DNA from: Blepharisma stoltei
Taxonomy: Eukaryota > Ciliophora > Heterotrichea > Heterotrichida > Blepharismidae
DNA: 64,000 nucleotides
Assembly (NCBI GenBank): GCA_914767885.1
Contig: CAJZBQ010000055.1
Location: forward strand, 186,001-250,000
Direction of reading: 5' to 3'
Positions 40,661-53,500 of the stretch are shown piece after piece. Below the pieces are notes generated by a model. The model had not been told where the DNA came from. It made no database searches and saw nothing but the letters and a program-made list of their open reading frames with translations. Both the position numbers and the translations under genes were made by a program. The stretch's first letter is position 1. Each line of letters opens with the position of its first letter.

Positions 40661-43640
40661 ATGATGGTGGACACCTTACTCCCCTCTCTCCGTGAGTGAA
40701 CAAATAAATTTTGTTCACTCACGGAGGGGGGTTAATTTTTTTTTTAAAACAATTTATATAAATTTTATAGAAAAAATTTTTTTTCGAAATTTTAAAAAAA
40801 AATCCTAACTTGCAAAAATTGCGAAGCAAATATTAATTTAATTTATAAAATTTATGTTTTAAAGTGAAAGCTGTTTAAAATTAAACAGAATTAGTTCGAG
40901 ATTTCATTTATAGTAATTATCACTTATATCAATTTTTTTTCATAAAAATTTTTTTCTATTAAAAAAATTTTTGTTCACTGACGGAATGTGGGCTTTTGGG
41001 CAAAAATAGGGATTTTTTTAATGGTTTTGTTCACTCACGGAGGGGGTGAGTTAAGAAATAAAACAGCTGAGATTTTGAGTAAACCAAACAATCGCGAATT
41101 AGAAATAGATTTCAGAACAACTTGCTCAGCAATTCAGACCAATTCTTTTGATCCACCACTAATGCAAGCTTACCAAGATTATCTTAATGCTTATCAACAA
41201 AAGACATCTCTTTATAATATTATAGGAAATAATAAAGACAACATAACCAGTTTAATTATTTATAACACTGAAACTGAAACAGAAGAAGTCAAAACTTTGC
41301 AGACTTCAGATTTACTAGGCACAAGTACTTGCATAACTCAACTTCCAAATGGCAAGCTGTTCTGTTTTGGGAATTATTATCGGCATTCTGGAATTACAAT
41401 GCTAATTGATACAAATGGTGAAGTCGAAGTGCTGCCATCTGGAACTCCTTGCCAATTATCATCATGCATCTATTTCGACAACAGCGTCTATTGCTTTGGA
41501 GGATGTACTAATAAATGTATTTCAACTCTATCTAGTAGATTCGATTTGGATCTAAACCATTGAATTCATTTAACTCCAATGCAATATCCTGATTTTCGGT
41601 GCAGTAGTATAATATTTAATGGAAATATTTTGATTTCTAGAATGATAAAGAGAAAACTTTTGTTATACTCAATTGATATTGACTCTTTCTCGATAATTCC
41701 TCATAAGTTTAAATGAACTACTCAAAAGATCCTGATAAATGCAGAAAGACCATATTTGATTGAATGTCCTGGATTAATCTATGAAAGCGAAATTGGAAGT
41801 TACTTGAATTGGAGACAAATAGGAAAATCAGCAATCTAAACTTAACTTAATTATTCGGTGTTTAAGGTGTCTAGTGCCGCAGTCCCAAAATGGGAACTTT
41901 TAGCTAACTAGTGACGTCACAGAGCCATCTTGGAATCGCGGTGGTCAGCCCAACCGGCCAAGCCTTCTATCGACGCTTCGTCCCTAGCCGCCGCACATCT
42001 CACCCGCGCGTTGCCGTCGCTCTGCCTTGACTCAGCTCCTGCGCGTGTTCCGCCTAAGGGTCTTCTTCCCGTGGAGAAGTGCTGAGGGTTTAAAAATCCG
42101 AAATCTTGAATGTACTGAGGAGCTGTTCCTTTGGTTATCCCAAAGTTAAACAGCTATTGCTGTGCAGAAGTTCTCGAGAGAAAACCCAACCCCATAAATA
42201 AAATTCCATGAAGGAGAGAAAATTAGCAGAGCTAATTTCTCTCGAACCGAATGCCATTTTATTTATAGAAAATCAGCAATCAATCAAAATTTTCATCAAG
42301 TGGATCGTTCATATAATAAAGGAGGAATATGCATCTCATTTATATCTGGATCACTTAAAGAATATTATTGTTTTAATTTAAATCAAAAAACCTTTATTGA
42401 TTTTGCTTACTATAATGAGCATGTTTCACTTAGAAAAGTAGGCAAAAAGATTGAAGCAATAGAATGAAATATTCAGAGTTTTAAGCTCGATCCTTATTTT
42501 CTGGATGAATGAGGTATAAAAGGCAATACTCTACACTGTTTAGGACAAAATCTAGAAAAAATCGAACTCTCTGACGAAAGAATCAAGTTCGATCCTTCCA
42601 ACATTGATGCAATAATTTGTAAGGGCGAAGCTTTTCATGATTTAGAAAGATATCTAGAAGCAATCGACTGCTATGATGAAGGAATCAAAATCGATACATA
42701 CGGCGATGCTTATTTGTACTATAGCAAAGGCAAAGCTTTAGATAAATTAAAAAGATATCTTGAAGCAATCGAATATTATGACAGAGCAATCAAAATCAAT
42801 TCAAAGAATGCTGAATTTTACAATAATAAAGGCAACGCTCTTTTTGATTTAGAAAGATATCTTGAAGCAATCGAATGCTATGACAAAGCAATCAAGCTCA
42901 ATCCAAAAAATGCTGATTTTTACTATAATAAAGGCAACGCTCTTTATGGTTTGCAAAAATACCTAGAAGCAATCGAATTTTATGATGAAGCAATTAAGCT
43001 CAATCAAAGCAATGCTGACTTTTACTATTATAAAGGCAAATCTTTTTATGGTTTGCAAAGATACCTAGAAGCAATCGAATGCTATGACGAAGCAAGCAAG
43101 TACCTTCCATCCAAAGCTGATATTTATAATCATAAAGGCACAGCTTTTTTTGATTTAGAAAGATATCTAGAAGCAGTCGAGTGCTTTGATAAAGCAATCA
43201 AACTCGATCCAAACAATGCTGATTTTTACTATAAGAAAGGATGCTCTTTATATAAATTAGGAAGTTATCCAGAAGCAGTAGAAAGGTATGATGAAGCAAT
43301 CAAAATCAATCCAAATAAAGCCAAGTTTTATAGTGGTAGAGGCAATACTCTTTATATTTTAGAGAGATGTCAAGAAGCAATACAATGCTATGATGAGGCA
43401 AACAAACTTGAGCCCGATAATCCTTTGCATTTCTACTGCCGAGCTAAAGTATTTAATAATCTTAGACAAGAAGAAGCTGCTTTGCAGGACTTTAATAGGG
43501 CTTATCATTTGAAGCAAGAAAATCAAGAAGGTGGTGCTTTCAATAAGAATGAATGGAACCTTTCTGAAAAAGATATCAATTTTATTAATGACGTATTAGG
43601 CCGAGACCGTATTGAACTACTCCGAAAAATGCAGATTTAA
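40661..43640 (+). CDS. Kelch-repeat plus TPR protein
   Basis: After removing the MITE (40677-41051) and a SINE-like insert the frame runs 719 residues from ATG 40661, which has an in-frame TAG just upstream. Kelch-type beta repeats come first (CITQLPNGKLFCFGNYY, SSCIYFDNSVYCFGGCTNK, GICISFISGSLKEYYCFNL), then about eight TPRs with consensus LERYLEAIECYDKAIKLNP, the sixth and later ones drifting. Kelch-TPR fusions are expanded in heterotrich and other ciliates and probably serve as interaction scaffolds. The insert at 41837-42267 falls between the kelch propeller blades. Several Trp are TGA. Confidence 0.85.
40677..41051 (+). mobile_element. BogoMITE-like IES in the kelch-TPR gene
   Basis: A 375-bp element: TTACTCCCCTCTCTCCGTGA, then an inverted copy forming a left-end hairpin, the family AT-rich core, and GTTCACTCACGGAGGGGGTG at the right. 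TA 40677-40678 and 41052-41053. Excision joins ATG ATG GTG GAC ACC T to TA AGA AAT in frame, so it sits only 16 nt into the coding region. The ORF starting at 40988 includes element sequence. Confidence 0.9.
41837..42267 (+). mobile_element. SINE-like element with 14-bp target duplication
   Basis: GC-rich insert flanked by exact GAAAATCAGCAATC copies (41823-41836, 42268-42281). 5' end TAAACTTAACTTAATTATTC, then GTGTCTAGTGCC as in the element at 57963-58384; 3' end with a hairpin and GCCATTTTATTTATA. Removal of insert plus one repeat restores the kelch domain. The repeat holds no TA; TA pairs at 41837-41838 and 42264-42265 would also give an in-frame join but would leave both repeats in the protein. 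Confidence 0.87.
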
Positions 43641-44634
43641 ATAAAATTTGATTATTAGATTATTATTAGTTCAAAATTTTCAATTCCAGGGTTTGTATCC
43701 AAAATATTTTAAATACCAGACAGTTTTCACATGCTTCCGCCGAGCTCAAAAGAAAAATTAATTAAATTCAATGCTAAGTGTGTAAAATCCCTTAGGGAAA
43801 TACTCATTTTGAGCCTCAATATCAAATTCCAATTGTTTCTTCAGGTCAAGAATGTTTATTTTTATTAGCATCGCTATTTCTTAAATGCGTAACAAAAAAT
43901 GGTCAGTGGCGAGCGTCCTGTCTTTTGTCTTTATGTATATCTGGATTTGGTTGTTTGGTGCAGAGAACTTCCCAAGGGTGGTTAACTTTGAAGAGAGATG
44001 CCCAGCACTATTTCTGCTGATTAGTAACTTCCATCAATAGCAAATTTGTGACATCGGCATGCAAATTTTTATCAATTTTGATCATGGAATCGTAGCCAAT
44101 AATTTCTAGACAAAAATTCTAGAGCTTTATGAACAAATGGATATATTGCAATAAGTTACTAAATTTTCTGCAACGCCTTTTGCATCAGAAATAGGAGATC
44201 CATTCATTGAACAGCTTTTATCAATATCAAACAAAGAATAAACGGATTGATTGCTATTTATCCTTTCAGACTCAATATTTGGAATATGAAAACTTATCGA
44301 AGCATACTCTCAGCAAGATGGACAAGCTCAGCTTTTATTTTCCATTTTTATATTACTTATAATTATTCTATCGGAGAAGATTATATACTGGTACAATGTA
44401 AACGGTTATTAATTTAGTTAGGATACTTGTTATTTAAAAATTTTAATGAAAAAATTTAATTAATTTTTAAGCTATCTATCTTCTTGGGGCATTAAATCAA
44501 ACAAATTAATGTTACGGCCTTTTAAAGATCTTAATATGGAAATCAATTATTCTAAGCACTGGGTTTTGCAATCATGAGATGGAAAATAAATCATGATAAA
44601 ATTTAATTAATAAAATTAAAATAATTTATTTGCG
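43641..44634. other. Intergenic stretch with unexplained moderate-complexity sequence
   Basis: About 1 kb. 43690-44350 is less AT-rich than a normal spacer and holds short coding-like segments on both strands (plus: EIGDPFIEQLLSISNKE; minus: IGYDSMIKIDKNLHADVTNL), all broken by stops. It may be a decayed gene or retroelement. I could not assign it. Confidence 0.4.
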
Positions 44635-47600
44635 ATGATAAAGCGGTGTATGGTCCTAATATTAGTGGCTATCTCAATAAAGGCTTTAAATGATTTTGGC
44701 ACAATCTATTTAACATACAATGAGTCAACCACTCTTAGACTTCACGATTATTTCTCACAAAATGAAATAGATTTCTATATATCAAATACGAATGCGACAG
44801 AAAAAGATATTATTTTAAAGCACAAATCAAGTCTGGACTTAATTTCATACATTTCCACTCCTCTAGGCTCATTCGAAGATAATTCTACTCAATTTAGCCA
44901 GCAGTTCCCATATTTTGAGCTTTCAGAAGGGATCATCTTCTTTAGGCATGATGATAATTATCTTTTTTCTTATAGGTTTTCCAAAAATAGCCAAAAAATA
45001 GAAAAATTATGATCAATGCAAGTTGTGAATGGCACAATTTCTCAAGTTATAGCTTTTTATATTCTTAGTACTCCATATTTGCTTATATCATCCAGATTTT
45101 GCACTAATAGCGCTTGAGATTTGTGAGAAAGTGAATTATACATTCTTGAGCTGATAGATTTTATTAATCCTGGATTTCTCGTCAAGCTTGATATTTGAGA
45201 TATAAAATACTTGTCAGATTTTAAAATTTTTGCAGGTAAAGACAATTTAAATTGTTTTATTATCTCTGGAAAGTTTAATAGTGGAAAACAATCTTTGTTC
45301 TTTTATAAAGCTTTATTTTCGAATGAAATAAACTTTTATTTAGTTCAGTCATTTGATTATTATATAGGCTTAGCTGAGTTTGAAAGCAATGATTTAAATG
45401 CTATTCAAGGAATTCCTACAATAAATCAGTTTTTAATATTAGACTCAAAATTAGGCCTATTTATTTATGATTCTTTCCATAGAGCAGGTTTAAGCTTTAG
45501 AGGCTATCTTGATCTAAGAAAATATGGCAATTTATATAGCTTATCTTTTATACTAGACCTTCAGTTATACATAATTGGATCAGACGCTGGAGCAATTTTA
45601 ATTTCCTCTAAGCTTTATCATAATGAATATTCTTTGATCACAATTTATGATGTGATTGGAAAACTTGTGCCAACAATTAATGCAGACAAGTATGGCAGTT
45701 TGTGTTTTCTCCAAATAGAGTTGGAAGAATCTCGCCATTTACTTGTTTTTGAATTGGCAGGCTCTGAATCAGCCCCTCCACAGTTTTTAGGGAATTTCAA
45801 CTTAAAAAAGATAGTTGGGAATGATTTTAATAGGAAAGGAATGTGGATGCTATTACAAATAGAAGGCAAAACAGTTTACATTAGACATGATTTTGATGGA
45901 ATTAGAATATTTGCTTTAAATTTGGAAGATTGAACTTTAAAATTATGAGGAAATAACTCTGTTTATGCTGAGATTATTGGGAAATCTAATAATTCTAAGA
46001 AAAAGATTGTTAAAAAATCACTTAACGTTATTTCAATTCCATTAGGATCATATGAAATTTACCCCTTAAACGCAGCTGTACACAATAGACCAATAGATTT
46101 ATACTTGGGGGAGAGCAAATCATTCCTTTCGCTTGCTCAGCAAGTTTACCTCTCAGGACCCAACCTAACATATGAAATAAAGAGCACTGACTTTTCGGAA
46201 CTTTTTAATGTCAGTCTAATAACACCCAAATCTGAGCAAACTGAAATACTATTCCCAGAAAATACTAAAAAAATCTCGTTATCTTATTCCAAGATTGCCT
46301 ATTCTTCTCGAAATACCATTAAATTTAACGAACCATCCGATATCCAAGATTTGATTCTGCCAGATTCGTTAAATGTTCTAAATATCATATGAACTTTAAA
46401 CTTCAATAACTATATCATACTTGAAGTTGAAGAAAACTTACATTACACAATCATGGTATATATAATAGATATATATGGGAATAAGCCTTTATTTTCAAAA
46501 ATTCACTCGAATATTGATTGCTTATTTTTCAAATCTTATTCTGTTCATGGCATTGAAGTCTTTGCATGCGCTGATCATGAAAATATTGATGTATATTTAA
46601 TTAATCTGACGATTGAGAAATGTTTATCATTGGACAGAGAACGTCTAAAGTTTGATGGAAAGTTTTGAATAACTGGATTAGAAATTTTTGCTCGTCAGAT
46701 ATTGCTACCCCAAAAAACATTTGATATCGAAATTTTAATATATGTTGCCTTTATCAATGAAATTTCTCTTATTAAAATTAGATTAGACAGATTTAAAGGA
46801 TTTATAAACATTGATTATAAATTTGCTGACCTTCAAAATGAAATCATTGATCTTTCTATTACGTTTGACCATATTGCCTTACTTTTTGCTGACTGCAAAG
46901 TTGGTATATATGACAGGAACTTATCAATAGTAAAAACTCTTGGGCCTCATTATAAAGGAAAAGCCAAAGGAATTCTGGCTATAGACTTGATTATATTTAT
47001 ACAAGCTGATAATGAAATCCTTGTTTATGACTGAGGTTTCTTAGCTCATGATGCACTAAAATATTCATTTTTAATAGGCAGTTCTTGCAGGCTGGCTAAT
47101 GAATTACAAAAAGAATTGTCATTTTCAAACACGGAAATTCCTATTCTTTGCAAAACAAGTGAAAAGTTTGCTTTAGAATGATATACACTTCAATGCTATA
47201 GTCAATATTTATCCTTGCATCGATGCTTTAATTTTGGTCTCATAGAATTAAAATCGATGCAAGAATTGACAAAGAATTTTGTAAAAGAAGGCAAAATATC
47301 AATTTTAGCCCAAAATTCTGTATATCACTCTACAATAGAAATAAAGGTAAATTTGCATATAAATGGAGATAAAATCTGAGTGGATGAAGCCAAATTCCCA
47401 TCTAAATTGAATGTCCCATATAGCAGAGATAAAATGATTGATTTAAACAGCATTGTCCATGGGAACAATACCTATATATGTACGAAAATAAATGGTTTAA
47501 TGTATGAAGACATAAACCTTGCCTATTCCCCAATTCTTCTCCATAGAAATTTTAATGAAATTCTATCATTGCCATTAGGAAAAAATAAATTCAGCTCTGG

Positions 47601-48984
47601 ACACTTTTATGCGAAAGCTGCAAACAAACTACTTCTTTTAACAGAATTAAATTCAGAACTTATTATTTTAAATTTTAATTATGAAAACTCTACAATAGAT
47701 GCACAGTTAGCCTTAAAGGAATTGATCAACAATACCAGTATAAGGTGTTTAAGCATTAATGCAATTGACTTTGATGATAATAATATTTTGATATTTATCA
47801 TTTGCGTTTGTGGGAATGAGAATGAAGTGCTTTGGAATGAAAAAATAAATCGCTTCTACCAAAAAGATAGAGCGCTAATACTTATAGTTGAGTATGATTA
47901 TCTGAGAAAGCAAGTTCTGAAATCAAAGTATGTCCCTCTGTTTTCATCAAATTACGATTTGAAATCTGTCAAACTAAGTAATCAGAGATTTGAAATCTTT
48001 CTATTTGAAAATTATAAAGCTGCTGCACAATCTTGAATTAATAAGCATATCATTAGATTTGAAGGTAGCAGGAGTAAAAGTACAATTGAGATTAGCAAGA
48101 AAGAGGAAATTAGTCTTTTATCACTTGGGCTTGACTCATTTTTAGTAGAATCAGCTGATATAGTATTATCAAGATTTGGCCAAATATTACTATATGCTAT
48201 AGATTCAATGTATGGATTAAGAATCATTAGGATACAAGAAAATGGCCCAGCTGAAATTGTAGGTGGCATAGCTCATCAAAGTCCAAATTATTTCAAATAT
48301 GCATGCTCTTCTAGAAACCTCCTCTATATTATAACTGAGAAAATGGAATTATTAGAATATATTATTGATGATTTCCAAACGCCAGCCCTTTCACGAGTAT
48401 TTTATTCAGATTCAAATAGGGTGTGGGAGATTTTATCGATCAAATTAATTCCTTATCAAGTGAGCAGCTATATTATTGCTTTATTCAAAAAATATGGTAA
48501 AGGTATTAATTTAAGAATTTGAAATGAGTATGACTGATATGATTTACTAATTGAAGACGCCTTAGATGTATTTGCTTTTGAAAGCGATCTAGGCGAGAAG
48601 AATATGCTTTCTTTTATAAATATTCACACTTCAACGTTCAGGCTAATCTCTTTGGGTAAATGATATATTGATATTCCAATATATGGGCAAAAAAGAGGTG
48701 AAAAAATTGAGAAAATATGAGGCACAGATGAGTTTAGAATACAATTTTATGCAAATAATACTTATAGCAATGCTAGCTCTTCAGTAATGGTTCTGAAAAG
48801 AGGACATGCTCAATCAAATAACTCACCTCCTTGATGGTTGTGGATTTTCATGTTCGCTGCAGCTGCAATTATTTTATTCATAATTGGTCATTGTGTATGC
48901 TATATGAGAAATAGGAAAAATAAAAGAGACTATGAATTGATTAATGAAGGATTGATGCTAAAAGAAATTAATCAGGTATCTTAA
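44635..48984 (+). CDS. Large type I membrane protein, copy A (uninterrupted)
   Basis: 1449 residues if TGA is Trp (many in-frame TGA, no TAA/TAG until the end). A signal peptide (MIKRCMVLILVAISIKA) precedes a very long extracellular part of alternating beta-rich, Tyr/Asn-rich segments resembling beta-propeller repeats. One C-terminal membrane helix follows (IFMFAAAAIILFIIGHCVCY) and a short basic cytoplasmic tail. No enzyme motif seen; a surface receptor or adhesion protein is likely but unproven. A second copy lies at 50586-56905. Upstream DNA is also shared (GAGATGGAAAATAA onward), so the duplication included the 5' flank. Confidence 0.85.
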
Positions 48985-49079
48985 AGCTTTCTATGTAGAA
49001 GATGAAGATGGTAAGCTAATCTAATAATGATTCATATCATCATTAATATTTATCACGCCTGAGGCGTCTTAATTTTTTT

Positions 49080-49960
49080 CTCTTTGTAATTTTCTTGATA
49101 AATTCCTCAGCATGAACATCAATTTCATCAATCTGACTCCTTGTCAATTCCAACTTGTTTTTTTCTTCTCCATATCTTCAAGAATCCAGCACAGCATCCA
49201 CCAAATTCAAATCTTCAACAGCATCTATTTATGTCTCAGTAATTTCGTTCTTTCATTATTAAATTTTGGACAATCTTCTATTAAATGCTTTTCATCCTGT
49301 ATTTATCAGTTGCAATGTTCACAGATCGTGTTTTTCGTCTAATGCCTTACAAATGTGCACAAGTTCGTGAGTTAAAACCTGCTCTTAACCTGAAAAGTTC
49401 TCTTGTGCCGTTCACATCTTTAGGATTAAGTTTTGTGAATTCAGCCATTTTTCAAGTAACAGCATTCATATCGCAAAATAATGTCGTGGTTTTTCAGGTT
49501 TTCTTCTCGCATCGGTTGAATGCACCATTCCCTATCAGCTCTTCATATAGCCATATGCATTCTTCTTCGCCATCGCTTCAGATTTTCCCCTCCTGGTAAC
49601 ATGCAATCATCCAGCCCGTATTTGTCCAATAATTCTCTACATCATTTTTCTCAACCCAGTTTTTCCTCATAATTGATTTTTACTAAATTTTTGAGTATGC
49701 TCCCTTCTTTTGCATTTGATACTTTCGCCCAGAAAAATAAAGCTCTTTTATCCAGCAAGGCTCTTGCAGACATCATCCCTAGGTCTATTAGATGAATTTC
49801 ATTTGCTGTAGCTTGTAGTGAATTTCGGATAACTCTTAGCCCTCTACATTGAATCTTCTCCATCTCAGCAATTATCCTTTCAGTAATTTCCTCCCTTGAG
49901 GCTGCTTTTGTTGCGTACAGAGCTAAATAATGATTCATAAGTATGTCTGGAATGCCTATT
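49080..49960 (-). pseudogene. LINE reverse-transcriptase C-terminal remnant
   Basis: Minus-strand ORF from 49938 reads IQCRGLRVIRNSLQATANEI, the region after the RT domain in non-LTR retrotransposons (iQ..aLR.i.g....). With TGA as Trp it continues through EKLGWEKWCRELLDKYGL and RADREWCIQPMREENLK. Frameshifts follow, then LFRLRAGFNSRTCAHL and, in another frame, CEHCN and DEKHLIEDCPKF: together a C-x2-C-x~9-H-x4-C zinc knuckle typical of LINE C-termini. Several stops and shifts show that it is dead. Evidence that LINE machinery exists for the SINE-like elements is therefore indirect. Confidence 0.72.
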
Positions 49961-50265
49961 AAATAAAAAGGATTATAAATAAATAAGAAATTTTACTTCA
50001 TTCTAGTGAATATTGTTTTTCTTTTCAATCCTATTATTTTTTCTTATCTTACTTTATTTTTTTGATAGAAGGAGGGTTTAAAGATCTTTTGAACTTATTT
50101 TATTTTTTATATAATTTGTTTTAATTATCAGTTCCGATTAATGCCCATAAAATTTTAAAAAATATATCGGCTTATTTGAACAAAGAAGCATAAATTTTGA
50201 GTCTTAATGATTTGCTTTGATTTTTGTATTAAGAGATGGAAAATAAGTCATGATAAAATTTAATT

Positions 50266-50547
50266 TAAGTTTAAGTTTAATTGAATTACTCTTAAATGCA
50301 GTTTCCTTGCTTGAAGTCCAACTTGATTAACAGCTCTGAACAACGGTAGGGGTACCGGCCTAACGTCGAACCGTTAATGTTAACAAGTCCGTTAAGACTT
50401 TTCTAGTCAGTGTCAGACTCAGCACTGGCCTCTTCACATTCTCTCGAGACTCTCAAGAGGTTCGCCCTCCTTCACTAAGCTCGAGAACTGGGCCCGATCA
50501 GCAGAGCAGGGTTTAGGACCTATCTCTAATTGATATTTTTAATATTG
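50266..50547. mobile_element. SINE-like element in 5' flank of copy B
   Basis: 282-bp GC-rich insert between TAAAATTTAATT copies (50254-50265, 50548-50559). The same position upstream of copy A has only one such motif and no insert. It starts TAAGTTTAAGTTTAATTGAATT (hexamer repeat) and ends in AT-rich sequence. Confidence 0.82.
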
Positions 50548-50585
50548 TAAAATTTAATTAATAAAATTAAAATAATTTATTTGCG

Positions 50586-53500
50586 ATGATAAAGCGGTGT
50601 ATGGTCCTAATATTAGTGGCTATCTCAATAAAGGCTTTAAATGATTTTGGCACAATCTATTTAACATACAATGAGTCAACCACTCTTAGACTTCACGATT
50701 ATTTCTCACAAAATGAAATAGATTTCTATATATCAAATACGAATGCGACAGAAAAAGATATTATTTTAAAGCACAAATCAAGTCTGGACTTAATTTCATA
50801 CATTTCCACTCCTCTAGGCTCATTCGAAGATAATTCTACTCAATTTAGCCAGCAGTTCCCATATTTTGAGCTTTCAGAAGGGATCATCTTCTTTAGGCAT
50901 GATGATAATTATCTTTTTTCTTATAGGTTTTCCAAAAATAGCCAAAAAATAGAAAAATTATGATCAATGCAAGTTGTGAATGGCACAATTTCTCAAGTTA
51001 TAGCTTTTTATATTCTTAGTACTCCATATTTGCTTATATCATCCAGATTTTGCACTAATAGCGCTTGAGATTTGTGAGAAAGTGAATTATACATTCTTGA
51101 GCTGATAGATTTTATTAATCCTGGATTTCTCGTCAAGCTTGATATTTGAGATATAAAATACTTGTCAGATTTTAAAATTTTTGCAGGTAAAGACAATTTA
51201 AATTGTTTTATTATCTCTGGAAAGTTTAATAGTGGAAAACAATCTTTGTTCTTTTATAAAGCTTTATTTTCGAATGAAATAAACTTTTATTTAGTTCAGT
51301 CATTTGATTATTATATAGGCTTAGCTGAGTTTGAAAGCAATGATTTAAATGCTATTCAAGGAATTCCTACAATAAATCAGTTTTTAATATTAGACTCAAA
51401 ATTAGGCCTATTTATTTATGATTCTTTCCATAGAGCAGGTTTAAGCTTTAGAGGCTATCTTGATCTAAGAAAATATGGCAATTTATATAGCTTATCTTTT
51501 ATACTAGACCTTCAGTTATACATAATTGGATCAGACGCTGGAGCAATTTTAATTTCCTCTAACTCCCCCCCCCCCTCCGTGAGCGAACAAAAAAATTTTG
51601 TTCGCTCACGGAGGGGGGTTAATTTTTTTTTTTAAAAAAATTTATATATAAATTTTATAAAAAATATTTTTTTCGAAATTAAAAAAATCCTAATTTGCAA
51701 AAATTGGGAAGCAAATATTAATTTAATTTGCAAAATTTATGTTTTAAAACGCAATTTGTTTAAAATTAAACAGAATTAGCTCTAGATTTCATTATACTAA
51801 TTATCACTTATATATCAAAATTTTTTTCCATTAAAATTTTTTCTATTAAAAAAATTTTTGTTCACTCACGGAGGGTGGGTTTTTTGGTCAAAAAATGGCG
51901 ATTTTTCTAATGGTTTTGTTCGCTCACGGAGGGGGGGGGGGGAGTAAGCTTTATCATAATGAATATTCTTTGATCACAATTTATGATGTGATTGGAAAAC
52001 TTGTGCCAACAATTAATGCAGACAAGTATGGCAGTTTGTGTTTTCTCCAAATAGAGTTGGAAGAATCTCGCCATTTACTTGTTTTTGAATTGGCAGGCTC
52101 TGAATCTTAATCTTAATTAATCTATGCATGCTTAACGCCTATCAGGCTGCTGGACCTCAGGGTTAAATTTCGCCCCATTTTTCCTGTGGCCGTCTCTGAT
52201 TTTGATCACCAAAGGAGGACGTCAGTCTTGAAGTGTGGGCTATGATGAATCTTCTGAAAGCTCAAGCACTTACTCGGGTCAGATCAGCACCCTAAAGATC
52301 CCCATCTCAACCGCTCTGGAACCCAGAAAATTCGAGCAAAGACATATTTTAATTATAGGAACTCTAAATCAGCTCCTCCACAGTTTTTAGGAAATTTCAA
52401 CTTGAAAAAGATAGTTGGGAATGATTTCAATAGGAAAGGAATGTGGATGCTATTACAAATAGAAAGCAAAACAGTTTACATTAGACATGATTTTGATGGA
52501 ATTAGAATATTTGCTTTAAATTTGGAAGATTGAACTTTAAAATTATGAGGAAATAACTCTGTTTATGCTGAGATTATTGGAAAATCTAATAATTCAAAAA
52601 AAAAGATTGTTAAAAAATCACTTAACGTTATTTCTATTCCATTAGGATCACATGAAATTTATTCCTTAAATTCAGCAGAACACAATAAATCAATATAGTG
52701 TATTAAATATATTTTTTATCCCTCGATGTGCTAAAGCTGAATTTTAATATGTTGAAATAAAAATAATCATACTTTTGCATGCTTAATAGAAAGATAGAAG
52801 AAACTATTCGAAAGTATCATAGATTTATACTTGGGTTTGAACAACCAATACCTTTCGCTTATTCCTCAAGTTTACCTCTCAGGACCCAACCTAACATATG
52901 AAATAAAGAGCACTGACTTTTCGGAACTTTTTAATGCTTGTCTAATAACACCCAAATCTGAACAAACTGAAATACTATTACCAGAAAATACTGAAAAAAT
53001 CTCGTTATCTTATTCCAAAATTGCCTGTTCTTCTCGAAATATCATTAAATTTAACAAACCAAACTTTATATTAGATTTGATTCTGCCAGACTCGTTAAAT
53101 ATTCTAAATATCATATGAACTTTAAACTTCAATAACTATCTAATAATTGAAGTTGAAGAAAACTTACATTACACAATCATGGTATATAGAATAGATATAC
53201 ATGGGAATAGCTATAGGATTTGCCCTAGGATGGCGCTATATGGCGCCATCCTAGGGCAAGCGAAAATTGGCTCCACACGGGAACCGTATTCCACGTGTGG
53301 AGCCATTTTTCCACGTGTGGAATCCACATTTTCCCACGTGGAAAAAATGGCTCCACACGTGGAACACAATTCCCGTGTGGAGCCGTGTCTCCAATTGCCC
53401 GAGGATGGCGCAATATAGCGCCATCCTCGGGCAATTTCTATATTTATTTTCAAAAATACACTCGAATATTGATTGCTTATTTTTCAAATCTTATAATGCT

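Larger units (their letters stand above)
48985..50585. other. Spacer between tandem copies
   Basis: Holds a decayed LINE (49080-49960, minus strand), AT-rich sequence and a SINE-like insert (50266-50547) in the duplicated 5' flank of copy B. The 3' flank of copy A (AAGCTTTCTATGTAGAAGAT) is repeated after copy B at 56906, which marks the duplication unit. Confidence 0.6.

Noticed and set aside
41820-42267. TA-TA excision using TA 41820-41821 and 42266-42267 in the kelch-TPR gene
   Set aside because: It shifts the frame into a TAA before the TPR region.
45057-45245. Minus-strand ORFs inside the receptor-like genes (also 51008-51196, 48012-48269, 55740-55997)
   Set aside because: Shadows of the plus-strand coding frame; conserved between copies only because the plus strand is.
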